From contig NC_079881.1 of the NCBI RefSeq assembly GCF_029227915.1, positions 17,957,501 through 18,021,500 on the forward strand: 64,000 nt of DNA, in the 5' to 3' direction. This DNA comes from Hydractinia symbiolongicarpus. Its lineage: Eukaryota; Cnidaria; Hydrozoa; Anthoathecata; Hydractiniidae. Positions within the stretch are counted from its first letter, which is position 1; every line of letters begins with the position of its first letter. The position numbers and the translations under genes are program-made. Below are positions 45,396 to 57,050 of this stretch, one piece after another. The notes below the pieces were generated by a model, which had not been told where the DNA came from, did no database searches, and saw only the letters and a program-made list of their open reading frames with translations.

Positions 45396-46580
45396 TCAAT
45401 TTCTTCTGTTAAGAAGGAAAGTTGATCGAAAAACTTCCACTTCTTCAGTTGGTGGGTCTCTTCGCCAAGATCCCTCTATTATTTCTCCCGTTGTCACATC
45501 TTCACTGTCAACCAAATGCTTAGGAATATACACTTTTCCGTAGGTGGAATCCTTCCGTAGCCAATTATGAAGCGTTATGGCAGCAATTGCGATGGTTTTA
45601 ACCTTTTCTGGTTCCAGTGAGAATGGGCGTCTAAACACTCTCCAACGATTGGCTAAAATACCAAATCCATTTTCAGAAATGCGTCGCATCCTGGAAAGTC
45701 GGTAATTGAACACACGTTTTTCGGAGGTCAAACCTTTCAGAGGGTATGGTTTCATCATAAAAGTAGAGAGGGGAAAAGCATCGTCACCTGTACATACATA
45801 TGGTACTTTTCTAAGACGACCAGGAAGTGCTGATGGTTCTGGCAAATCAAGTGCGCCGGACTCTAGGGCAAGTTTCAAGGAACTTTGGGACCAATTCCTG
45901 CCATCTGAATTTCTGCCATTCATCCCTACATCAGCGAAAAGGAATTCGTATTCTGGTCCAATCATTCCCATCAAAATCATACTATCACTCCCTTTGTAAT
46001 TTCTATAATGCGAGCCAGAGTTTTTTGGTTGCTGTATAGCAATGTGTTTTCCGTCGACACCACCTAATCCATTTGGAAAATTCCATCGATTTATTGCAAT
46101 TTCCATCCATTCTTCTGTTGTTTCCGGTGTTTTAAAGTTATTTTTTCCCAAAGCTTCAGCGATAGCACTACACACTTCCTGAACTATATAAGATATTGCT
46201 TTCTTACTGATCCGGAATTGATACTCTAAAGATCTGAATGATTCACCGCTTGCAAGATATCTTAATGTGATACAGCACATTTCCTCTGGTTTTATGCATT
46301 CTCTCATGTTGGTATCTTGCTTATGCAAAACTGGAGCAAGTAGATGGACCAGTTCATCAAAATGGCCAACGTCCATCCTTACATATCTTTTGAATCCTTC
46401 TAGATCTTCTTCCTTTAATTCTTTGAACAAGGTGTGAAAGGCTCCATCGACCTGCCTACGTTGTAACCATGGCCTTGTCCAAATAGATCGTTTGGATTGT
46501 TTTTTCTTTGTTTCTTCTTCATCAAGAAAAAGTGCAATTGAAGCGATTATTATACTTCGATCAACTGCGACGGCCATCAT
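45396..46580 (-). CDS. Harbinger transposase, right copy (394 aa, C-terminus replaced)
   Basis: The open frame starts MMAVAVDRSIIIASIALFLD and includes the basic N-terminal segment KKKQSKRSIWTRPWLQRRQ missing from the left copy. The DDE residues are all present (GVDGKHIAI, ADVGMNG, RRISENGFG). It is nearly identical to the left copy, with about eight substitutions seen (for example YPLKG for YPQKG). Two defects: a small deletion changes EIAKKFYHRW to EIAINRW just before the first Asp, and after DPPTEE the normal C-terminus is replaced by VEVFRSTFLLNRRN and a stop. Activity is doubtful although the frame is open. Confidence 0.8.
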   Translation of the reverse strand: MMAVAVDRSIIIASIALFLDEEETKKKQSKRSIWTRPWLQRRQVDGAFHTLFKELKEEDLEGFKRYVRMDVGHFDELVHLLAPVLHKQDTNMRECIKPEEMCCITLRYLASGESFRSLEYQFRISKKAISYIVQEVCSAIAEALGKNNFKTPETTEEWMEIAINRWNFPNGLGGVDGKHIAIQQPKNSGSHYRNYKGSDSMILMGMIGPEYEFLFADVGMNGRNSDGRNWSQSSLKLALESGALDLPEPSALPGRLRKVPYVCTGDDAFPLSTFMMKPYPLKGLTSEKRVFNYRLSRMRRISENGFGILANRWRVFRRPFSLEPEKVKTIAIAAITLHNWLRKDSTYGKVYIPKHLVDSEDVTTGEIIEGSWRRDPPTEEVEVFRSTFLLNRRN

Positions 46581-46587
46581 TAATCAC

Positions 46588-46730
46588 TGTCACACATGTT
46601 TTGGTTTCATTTTCATAAATTTTGTTTCATGTGCTGGAACTCATGCGACACGAAAACAACTTTGCATGCGATTGCAACATATTTTTTGTTGTTGCAATCG
46701 CATGAAAATTGTTGCCGTGTCCCCGTAGCT
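46588..46730 (-). repeat. Right terminal inverted repeat of the Harbinger element
   Basis: Reverse complement of 43161-43302 with few differences; ends CCCCGTAGCT followed by the TTA target duplication. Confidence 0.85.
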
Positions 46731-46733
46731 TTA

Positions 46734-48870
46734 GTTGAAAATAAGTAATTATTAATAATGCGAGCACTTTTTCTGCACAATTAACTAAAGCAAATACTCC
46801 CCCGGAGAGAATTCTAAATCAGTTATACGCCATAGAACTTCCTGCCGAAACGGCTGGTTTATTTCTTCTTAATCTGGTGGCGCGATAAGAGCAATTTTCT
46901 TGTCGTATTGTCGTTTCTTCCTTTCAATTACGTAAAATAGATATCCTATTTCTTTTTGGTTTAGATGACACAATTTGAAACAACGGTGTTCCATTACCTT
47001 CATCATCTACCTGATATTTCTGTTAACAGAACATAAAATTTAACACCCTAGTAACAATTGTTGATGTTGCTGTTTAATATTCTTAATTACGAACATTTCA
47101 AAAAAATAAAAATCATCATTTTACAGTGAATGTGTATAACTAAGATGTCATCTCTGAATAATTCATGGTGATTTCGGCTGTCTATTTAATCGAAGGAGAA
47201 TGTACGGCCATTTGTAAGACTATTGTCAATTTTAGACGTTTAAACGTAACACAATAGAGAACTTAGTACGCCTTGACTATAAACAAAAGTTAAGGTCAAA
47301 CATTTAAAAAAGTTGAAATATATCTTCGCAGACGTTGCTTTAGTGGCATTTTTATGTGGCATTTTTAAGGGTTCACGATTTTAAACATGTCTGAGTCCAG
47401 GTATGTGTTAAACAACAGCAAGGTTATGTACGAGATGGATGCTATACTAAAAATGATGTATACCGACAAGCTTCGTTATTTTTTAAAACATAAATGTGAT
47501 TTTTCAACAACACCCTGTTACACGTACGTGGGTCATGTTTTATGTCTTACGTAAAAACTTTAATATCGCCTCAGTTTGAAATTTAAAACAAAGACACCGC
47601 CCTTGTAGAGTACCGACATGTAAAAACCATATTTATGCTAATTTTTTTTATAAAAAGTGTCCATGCACAGTGTTCAAAGCTTTCTCACAGAAACCTTTCG
47701 CAACTAACTATGATTAAACTTTGCGTTCTGTTCAAAATATTTGTACCAGAAAGGTTTTACACGGTTTGCTACAGAGCGTCTATCTCTTACTGCATCTAAC
47801 ACACTTCTTTCCACATCTAACTTCCGTGAGACTTTTTCATTTTGTTGTTTGGTTTGGCTAATGTCTGCTTTTCTCTCATAGGCAGTGGGACAATTATACG
47901 AAGGCACAAGAGCCGCAGTTTTTAACTTTGCACAAAACGTGATACTTTTTTACTGTTTTATCTTTCACCTCTAATGCCCCCGTTTTTTCTCAACAACAGT
48001 TATGTTATACTGTTACAATAACTTTGGCGAACATTGTCTTACTACCAAAAAATTGATTTCATTATTGTTCTGTGGAATACCATATCTTCAGAGAAATGCA
48101 AAATGGCGTGTAACACTAACTTTCATCGCTGTTTGGTTCATTTTAATGGGAGTCTGCTAAATTACGTGCTCGACTGGCGTAAATAATAAGATAAGTAATA
48201 CGTCTAAACCCAAAATTCACATGAATACAATGTAAATTTTTTAAGATCGTTAGCAACATCATCTTTGTCACTGTCCGCAATGCCTAAATCTGCAATAATG
48301 CTTTTTGGAAAGATGACATTTGACCAAATTGGCCTAGATATGTAGCTATATGTAGCATTTCAGTTTGTGGTGGGTCGAACAGATGATGTATGGATGAAAT
48401 GCTTTGAAGATCACTCTCTTGCGGGATGATTTTTTAGCAACTTTTTGCAAGTATGTTGCATCGATAGTATTGCTTGGAAGGCTGTTAAACAACGCTTTCA
48501 TATCATCATCAGGTATGTATCGTGAGCTAAGCAGTTGTCATTCTTTCCTACTTTAAAACATATTTAAAAATATTTCATTGACCTTGAGGATTTTAATGTT
48601 TGAAGAATGTGCCTCCGTAGACTCCATTCTTCTTGCAGAAGATCCTTTTCGTTGTTTCTTTTCTTTCTTTTTGGCGGATTTTTTCGTGAATAGTGTTTGT
48701 TTTATACTTTCAAAAGTCTATGCTCACTTGCGTTTAGTAGTGACACATATGGTGGCGTACCTTAAACACGTAACCACGTAAAGCGCGTAAGGACGTCGAG
48801 CACGTAATTTAGCAGACTCTTTTGATAGTGTTCAATCATCAAACTTTTACATAAAAAATCCCTAAAACGA
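46734..48870. other. No supported gene
   Basis: AT-rich intergenic sequence; only short open frames without motif. Confidence 0.4.
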
Positions 48871-48878
48871 GTTACAGA

Positions 48879-49318
48879 ATGCCACAAGGAGTGAAAAAGT
48901 ATGTCTCAGTGCTTCCTAAAACATATGTGTGCAGTCTTTCGACTTGCTCTTACAAAGTGAAGGGGAGAATGCTCTTGGGTTGGAAGAAACAAACATCAAC
49001 GAAATTACTGCTAAATTATTTTACCATCGACAAAGTTACTAAAGATTTACAGACCGTGAAAAGTTAAAAAGAGCTAGTGCAACAAAGAAAAGAAGAAATG
49101 AAGTACCATCTAATCAAGTAATATATAGCTAGTAATGTAGCTTTATAACTATCTAGCTATAGCTAGCGAAGCAGCCATGGAAGACTATATATTTTGCTTT
49201 TCTGTGTATTTTTTTGACAGTTTTATACATACATACCTAGAATGATGGTGTGTCAGTTAAGGATCTTCGTTTGTCAGTAAAGAAACCAACAGCATGCAGT
49301 GTTGGTGCCAATTTTAGT
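48879..49318 (+). pseudogene. Unrecognised gene fragment, possibly two exons
   Basis: From ATG at 48879 the frame reads MPQGVKKYVSVLPKTYVCSL and runs 62 codons. A neighbouring frame then carries a basic block DREKLKRASATKKRRNEVPS up to about 49119, as if after a one-base shift. After an acceptor (ACATACCTAG) a third block (about 49238-49318) reads NDGVSVKDLRLSVKKPTACS and ends SH|GTAAGT. The blocks look protein-like and end at good splice sites, but no family was recognised. A decayed mobile-element gene is the likeliest explanation. Confidence 0.3.
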
Positions 49319-51040
49319 CATGTAAGTGCTTATACTGATATTTTGTACATTAATTTTTATAATAATGGCAATAGTTTGTTAAAAATAGCTCTGTTAAGAT
49401 AGGGATAGCTGAACATGATATATTTAGTAGTTGAAGTCACATAGCTGCTCCATGGGTTTAAATTATTAATAACTAATTAACTCTGTATGTATATATGAAT
49501 TTGATTTAATGAATATTGAAAGTCAAATTGTTTTATGTGTATCAAATTAATACCTGATATTATATCTTATGCAACACTTTATCATAGTGTTATACTGTGG
49601 AAGCTTGGCAGTGAAAAGATATGGTGATATTGGAAGTGAAATATTACAGGCCTTGTTACAACTGCCACACAAAAAATACTTTTAAGCTGAAAAAAAAGGA
49701 AAACATTGCTGTATGAAAATCGTTTACAAAGTTTTGTGACAAATATGTTAACGAAAAATTAGTCAATCGGGGAAAAGTATCTTTTAAAACATTTCCACAA
49801 CACATTTGTCTGTAGAGCAACTAGACGCTTCCAATTACAAGTCAGAAAGATTTCGTATGCAACAGAGCTTTCTACATATTGTTTTCATCGACCAAGTAAA
49901 AGAAATAGTATCGAGTTAGTATTTCATAAGTTATAGTTGCTGGAAATCGTCTTCATCAACAAGAAGTTATGAAAACAGATACCTAATCATTTAATCAAGT
50001 TGAAGATTCGGCTAGGTGTTGGTGTGGATGTATAATGTGTTCATTATAGCTAGATAAAGTTTTATTAAATATTTCAGATGAACAGCTGCTGGAAATTGTT
50101 TCTTTAGCTCTTTTTCCATCTACGTGACTGGAGACAATTCTGTGGTTATGATTTACGAGTTGTTTAAACAATGTTTGGTCTGTATTATGTATTATGTTAT
50201 GTATTCTTGCTTTATGCAAAATAACTGAAAAAAAACATGTCACTGTCCTACGGCTGGACCTTGAAAATTGAAGAGAAGTTTTCATTAATAAATTAGACTT
50301 TTCCGAAATACTACATGCCAAAATATGTGTAACTAAGGTAATGCTAAGACCCATGACATATGCGGAAAACCTGTTGAGGCTAACACCTCCGTGCTTGAAG
50401 ATGTTCAAGATCATCTAAAGACCGAATACATGTGTGCTACTTGATTTACAGTGGTAAGAAATTAATTAAATACAACATTCAGATTTTTGAAAGTGCTTTA
50501 CCTCTTAATTCGGTTAAGCAGTTATAAAAAGTTTAGCATTGTGGTTGATTTTACCAAATATAGAGAGCTAAAAAACCACAAGGGTGTTACTGGTTTGTGG
50601 TTTTACGCTCAGAACAATGATTTTGTAACAGCTTTGGTAGCACTAAAAATGAGCAGTGCTGCAGGGATCTGGTCTTTCTTCTCCTGCAGGGTAAAAAGAT
50701 TAGTTATATTTTTAAAATTTTAAATATAACTAAGCATTTATAGAGTAGACAGTTTCAGTTAAACAATTTTTAAATTCATTTATTTGGTAAATTAGGAAAG
50801 GGAAATTTTTTTTAGCTATATACGATCAATTACACCTGCGTACACTGCGAATTACGACGGTTTTACTACACGTTACGACACTTCAAATAGCATTATTAAT
50901 TAACGAATCCTTAAAAGAGTCAAAGTTAGTCCTGTATATTTATTACAGGACGATAAATTGGTGTCTTTTCATACGGACTTAATTTGGAAGCAAATTGACC
51001 CCCCAACTGAATCATTAATATATCAGTTTTAGTGTTTAGA
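49319..51040. other. No supported gene
   Basis: A minus-strand open frame at 49995-50414 (139 codons, including VNHNHRIVSSHVDGKRAKET) is the longest; it has somewhat protein-like composition but no recognised motif. Otherwise AT-rich. Confidence 0.3.
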
Positions 51041-51044
51041 CAGT

Positions 51045-51275
51045 CATTATTATTCTTCTTATTATTATTTGGAATATTTATACAAGGTATAGCCACTTTA
51101 GGGTTGAATATACTGTTATCAATGTGGGTCCTGTGTTATGAATGTATACATTAGGTATACATTGGCAATGCTTACACAATTTTCTCCCATGGTAAACACA
51201 CTTGCTAAACATGCCCGCGCTGTGGACCGAATCACGGACGATGCGAATGCTATAATCACAAGGCCACGCGCGCAC
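51045..51275 (-). repeat. tRNA-derived SINE, copy B, with AAT-rich tail
   Basis: On the minus strand: GCGTGGCCTTGTGATTATAG, then a B-box-like GTGATTCGGTCCAC, then the body shared with 36383-36602 (TGTATACCTAATGTATACAT, ACAGGACCCA), ending in an (AAT)n tail at about 51045-51072. The microsatellite tail at the 3' side is typical of SINE insertion. Confidence 0.65.
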
Positions 51276-52339
51276 TACCGCGTGAGCAGAGGCCGTTTAT
51301 AGAAGTGTCATTTAATTGGCAGCCACTAGGAATTTTAAAATACCAGTTGTGAAGTGACTGCTATTTGGTTCAATAATTGTTGATTGTTTAATAATTGTTA
51401 TGCGTTAAACGATTTTTATCTAGCTGCTTGGCAGTATGATGGGAGACACTACGCCTTGGTGATGAATTTGAAGAAGCTATTTCCTACAGAACGAGATTCC
51501 AAGGGATTCATCTCTCATGTCGCATTTCAATGACATTTTTTTTTTGAAAACGTTGTGAGGTTCTAGTATAGTTGTGATTAAGTTCATCTTGAGCAGAAGA
51601 ATAATTAACATTTTAAAAACCACAAGGGAAAGGAAATGTATTGAAATTTATAAGTGTAGGGCTGTCATGCTCAATCCTGAATTATTCTGTAATCAATGTT
51701 ATCAGCAATTTTAACCCGCCTTTTTTGATGGAGAAGGTGAGCGAACACTTTGTATATAAGCCAAGATTGATGCAACAAGCAAATATACATTCTGATAATC
51801 GGAACAAACAGTGTGAAAGGATGTTGAAATTGAGCCAAATATTGCATAATTTGTCTGGTGAGTAGTTTAAATAGTGGACAACAAATAAACGTTCTATTAA
51901 ACCAATTTTTTTAACAAACTGACATCAGCTCAGACTGCAGCTTTTAAATAGTGCTATTTCTAAAAAAATGTTTTGTAAACAACTATTATATATATATAAA
52001 AAAGACTATTATTGCATGTCGACTTTTCCGACATTTTTTTCCACATGTCCAAGAATCACAAGTCGTCCATAGCTAGCAAGTTACACATCGCACCTTTACA
52101 TCCCACTCAATATTAATTTTCACTCACACATTCCCACCTACGTCTTGTCCAACAAATGTTAGCCTACCAAACCTTCATTATACAACTTACCTCAAACATG
52201 GCCACTCCTGCATTCGCTTTAATCGAGGGCTCACTTGTCTGTCGACAGATTCAGAACTGTTCTAAAGAACGCTACACAGTGGCTATCCCGGCCCTCTAAG
52301 TTTGGTTCCAGAAATGTCTTTTATTTTTAATAATTTGGC
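51276..52339. other. No supported gene
   Basis: AT-rich, with a short (TA)n tract near 51985. No gene motif was seen. Confidence 0.35.
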
Positions 52340-53058
52340 AGATTTACTTACCTGGATTTTTATTATCTTGGTGCACATAGTCCCACTGGACCTTGGGAAA
52401 ATCATTGGTACAGTACAAGTTATTACTTACCTTGGCATTACATACCGTTAATCTCATGATTAGACTCCCTAAGTAAAAGTTTAACGACGTTATGTCTACC
52501 TTCCTGAAGTGGCAATCCCGGAAAAATTGCACGAAACGTGATTTGTTGTCATTCAATGGTTTCTTTGTTTGCAAAGTGGTAAATACGGCCAGATTTTTCT
52601 GCGCCACGGCTAGAATTTTTGCCATTCTGGAATGGGGTGACATTATTCCAGTTGGATACCATTCCGTATCATAGGGCTCAGGATTAGGTCTTGGAGGATA
52701 TTATGATGGTCAATGGTTTTCGTTACCTATTCATTTTTAACAAGACTATAGTAACTATAGTTTCGGGGTGGCAAACAGGGTCTTTTGTTTATCCTTTCCA
52801 GTGGCGATTTTGTGACAAGGAAATATGTTTCAGCTTTTTTAAGTATTGGCCTCAAAAAACATTTAGACCTGAAAACCCAGTTTTCGGGTAGGTGGTGCAA
52901 CGGCCTCGTGTGGTTTATCAGAATCCGTCATTAAAATTCTTGGTAGGTGGTCTAGTGACTGTTATCGACGATACGTGCATGTCTCGAACAACGCTTTGCT
53001 AGAATTGAGCAGTAGTATGACATGCCTTAGTGGTGTTACTGGGACACAACTCCTGTAA
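52340..53058 (+). pseudogene. DIRS-type retroelement remnant (RT/RNase H end and tyrosine recombinase end)
   Basis: Blocks in changing frames, in the order of a DIRS pol gene: VQVITYLGIT and MIRLPK near 52410-52470, then FLKWQSRKNCTKRDLLSFNG with FVCKVV (52500-52580), matching the end of reverse transcriptase, where 'C-T-K-R-x-L-L-S-x-x-G' is characteristic. At 52885-53058 an open frame reads FRVGGATASCGLSESVIKIL, then GRWSSDCYRRYVHVSNNALL, to TAA. This is the C-terminal part of a tyrosine recombinase (GAAT...LGRW-x-S-x-x-Y-x-x-Y, with the nucleophile Tyr in the last block). Stops and frameshifts make it inactive. DIRS elements use this enzyme instead of a DDE integrase. Confidence 0.6.
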
Positions 53059-53514
53059 CATGATCATATATATTTGTTATTGTTTGGCATTTCCGTGATG
53101 CTGTTGTAGTTATATTTAGATGTTATGGGTGTCATTGTTATGATAATGTACCTGAAAGGAAGTTGTACATATACTTAGGACAGGGATCTATTTGTGGCCT
53201 GGTTGATATTTGTGAAAACTGTTATCTTCACTCCCATATAAGAATTTTTTATTCTTTCCCCTTAAATAATGTTCTTTAGAACATTGTAAATATAAGCAAT
53301 GTCATGTGTTAGGACGTAAGAATTAGAGGAAATTTGGGTATGCTGGGCTGCCGTCGTCAGCCTTTGTTTTGTGGTGTGCGTACGCATGAGTTAAGGGCAA
53401 TTTGAAACGTAGTTTTTAAAAAGGAGAAAAAGAAAACAAGTACAACTTTTAAAAAAGAGAGAAATGAGACAATGAGAAGTTGTAAATAAAGAGAGAAAGG
53501 AAACAACAAAGGAG

Positions 53515-53559
53515 AAGAACCGCCTTTGATGGTGGCGGTTCTTAAGAACCGCCACTATC
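53515..53559. repeat. Palindrome GATGGTGGCGGTTCTT / AAGAACCGCCACTATC
   Basis: 16-bp arms with one mismatch and no loop, preceded by another AAGAACCGCC (53515-53524) that could pair with the middle GGCGGTTCTT as an alternative hairpin. Confidence 0.75.
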
Positions 53560-56500
53560 AACATTTTTAAAAAAATTATAAACAAAGAATTTAATGGTAA
53601 CAGTATTTCATTGATAAAATAAGGAAATATTTAATTGCTTGCCTGACTATCTTTTATGGCTAAAATTACTTTTATTTCTGTGTCATAGAACGATATTCCA
53701 AATGATTTACTTAACTATCCTACGAAATCATTGCAATGTTGTCAAACATGATTTTATACATCTTCAAATTTGAGCGTATACCTACTAAAGTTACAAGGGT
53801 TTTGCAAAATGTTTTTTAACTTTCCACAGTAAAGTAATAACATTCTAAAAAAGTGTATTTAAAAGGTCTGTTAATATCAAAACTTCAATCATATTTCCTG
53901 TATACTTGTTAAAAATCCCGTGATCATATGCATCCCTTCAACCTGAACACAATAGAAGCAACGTCGTCAAAAACTTCTGTCAAAAATGATAATGGGTGAA
54001 TGATAACCGTCAAAATCCGTAACAATTTGCCTCCCTAATAAAGTGCAATTATCCACGGGTTTAATTTTTAATTTTATATAAACGTCCTTGGGAGAGTCCG
54101 GACATGTGTAAAGGTAGAAATAAATAAGTTTTGTAATTACATGTGTTGAGGACTATTACTGAAAGAACTATTTTATGTATCATTAGATTGTTTGTTTTTT
54201 ATATTTCGTGTAAACGTTTACTGATTTTTCTATATTTAAATTGATTATTTTGTGTAAGATTTTTATGTGTATAGAGAAAACAATTCATTTTTGTTGATTT
54301 GGGTTTGGGTTTGTCAGGCGAACCGTTCTTTTTAATATTTCGGATTGAAATATTGTAGATAAAAAATGATAAGTTTTAATTATTCTTTTCTATGTGTCCT
54401 TATGTGCGAACTATTAAACATATCATGATACGTTCTACCTCCAAGAAACTATGTTCCTTCGAATTAGCACGCGTACAATCAGGGATAGACAAGGTATTAA
54501 ACAAAACCATTAGAGGAACATTGAAGTGTTTTAAGTATCTGCAGATATCTTAGCGAACTTTAAAAATGTTATGTCACGTAATTATCGTAGAAACACCATG
54601 ATTAATGAAGAAATTTTTCCTTGTCGTAAGTACAAAAGTTATCAACTTAAAATACCAAGCTTAGTTCTTCATCCCCAGCGTTCAGACCCATAAATCTTTT
54701 AGATGCAAAATAATGTTACTCCCTTTGACTCGGTTCACTGATGTCCGATACTATATTTTAAAAAAACTGCTTTGAAATCACATCTACGCAAACTTTGTTT
54801 GTATAATAATACAAGATGCATAAAAACAAGAGAAAAATGCGAGGGATTTTTATACTACTGAAACCTTGTTTACTAAGAGTCTAGTACAATTGCAGGGAAA
54901 TCAAACACTCTCTTTGCTACAAATCTCTGTTATCTAACTTGTAGTTGTAAAATTACCTACTACACACCAAAACATTATTTTCTTTACCCTGGCTTTTTCA
55001 ATGGTGCAAATAAAAGCTGAGCACTCCTACACATCTTCAGATGCTCCCCAATCAACATTTGTCTTCAGGCATGTTTATTACCACCAGACTTTGCAATGCC
55101 CATTTTGATTTGTATAGGTACGTAAACTAATCCAATGGACGGTTAACTGCAATCGACATGTTTAAACCCTTTATCAGCAGTTCCCGGTATTTTTAATTGT
55201 TTTAATATGTTTTCACTGCTTATCTTAAAAAAAGACAAAAAAAATAAATAAAGCAAAGTCAAAAAGTGAGAAGCTTTTATTGCCAAAATGTATGAAGAAG
55301 TGAAGGTAAAGCCGCAACATTCTGTTGAATCGCGAAACATTACATTTTACAGAAAGTCTTTCGTTGTATGAGAATGTTGTAACCCGAAGAACTCATCGAA
55401 GGCACTTGGACAAAAAAAAAACAATCTTAATGATAAGCATTCTGAACTACAGAAAACAAAAAAGCAATATGAAGTCTCACTTTTAATAAGTATAACTCTT
55501 CTTTGTAAAAGAAGAAATAGTAACCAATTCGCATAAATCTAATTTAACCATAACTCTAGTTGACGTAAATTAAAACTTATTATTTACTAAGTAATAAATG
55601 AAATAAATAAAAAAAGAATGATTAAGCATTTGAAAGTCACACAAAATGGTCCGTCATAACTATCTCCAACGACAAGGCGTGGAATTAAAATGTTCTGCTT
55701 CTTTACTTTTTGTTTTTTATATGTCGTGGGTTATCAACAATCCACGATTATTGATATCCCACATGTTTGTAAGAGGAAACGTTTGTATTGTAAGAAATAG
55801 CATACATCGGTGAAAACTGCGCTATTTTTAATGCTTTACTTCATCAATGTTGTCAATTCATGTTTTTTATGGCCTAATAACTCAGCTTAGGTAGTAACGC
55901 AGATTTTATTCTTTACCTTGTGCGTTATTATTCCTCAGCTTAGCAATGTACTTCAAACAGTTCTGAAACATTTCTGTTTTAATTTCAATGCGACTGTTCG
56001 TCCAAACGTTGATTTAAGCAATAGGTTACATGTAAATTAGGTTCACTAGTGAACTTTCCAATCAAATTGTTGTAAGAATTAATTTAAAGTACATTAGATT
56101 GAAGTTCACAAAATTATGTATTCATTTATTATTGCATGTTTTGTTGTCTCATAATACATACTTTTGTGTAGAATAAAGGCAAATGCAACAAATGCCAATG
56201 CAACAAATGCAAATGCAAGAACAACAACAACGACAAGAAATGGAGAAATGAGCAAAGATACCTTGTGTAGGGTAAGTAACAAAAACCTGTCATTTATCGA
56301 CCAACTGCATGCTTTATTTAAAATGCGTGTTAGTATTTGAAATAACTAGCCACATTAAATAAAGATTGTGTTTGAGAAAACAGTCGCTTATCAAAAATTG
56401 AAAAGCAGTAAAATAGGATAGTACTAACCTTTTCAGGAATAACTTTTCTGGAAACAATTGTATAAAATTTTGTTGAACAAAGCTATATGTTGACTTTCGC

Positions 56501-57040
56501 ATTAAAAAAGGGCTGTCGTAGAATTTAGCATTAAAAAGACTACCTAGTTTGTTAGGCAGCTAGATTTTTTATTGATTTGTTAGGCAGCTTCGTAATAAAG
56601 CATTGGATATATATTGTGACAAATAAATTTCTTGTGTTTGATTCTCAGAGATACACATAATTTTTAAAGTTGCTTTGTTTAATTCATCCCCCCCCCTCCC
56701 AAATTGTAGTTTTAACTTTGTATTTCGTTAAAACATCGAAGACAATTGGAGGATGGCCTGGTCTAATATTTCTTGGCAGGTGCGTTATGTTTTGAAACTT
56801 ATTTTGTAACTAATCAATGTGGTATTAACTTTCGTTCGGAGATACTGATTCTCAAAAGTGGTTATGTATGACAGGCATTCTGAATAGGTTCCACAAAATT
56901 TCTCAAAAGTATTAAAATAAGCAACATTTAGTTCAAATGAAAAAATAAAATATTCCCCTTTACAAAAGTAACTCTGTTATTTCGTAAAAATAACTTGATG
57001 CACGTAATAAGGAAAGAAAGGATGTTATATATTATCTTAT
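53560..57040. other. No supported gene
   Basis: AT-rich. Near 56172-56269 a block repeating AATGCAACAAATGC ends at a perfect donor (AGG|GTAAGT); near 56745 a short stretch reads TIGGWPGLIFLG before a donor. They may be exons of the gene suggested at 57051, but the chain is not established. Confidence 0.3.
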
Positions 57041-57050
57041 ATTATTTCTT

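Larger units (their letters stand above)
42826..46730. mobile_element. PIF/Harbinger element with transposase-length inverted arms (3.9 kb)
   Basis: Both ends read AGCTACGGGGACACGGCAAC (right end in reverse complement), and TTA lies directly outside each (42823-42825 and 46731-46733), the TWA target duplication of PIF/Harbinger. Inside are two inward-facing transposase copies and a MADF-domain gene, the standard two-gene Harbinger set with the transposase duplicated. The inverted similarity runs from 43161 to about 44323 on the left and from 46730 to about 45455 on the right, so the arms are roughly 1.2-1.3 kb. An additional terminus-like palindrome lies at the extreme left (42826-42915). Confidence 0.85.

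Noticed and set aside
45706-46039. Plus-strand frames of 97 and 70 codons
   Set aside because: Antisense shadows of the right Harbinger transposase; the same shadow appears opposite the left copy.
49995-50414. 139-codon minus-strand frame
   Set aside because: Composition is mildly protein-like, but no family, start context or exon partners could be named.
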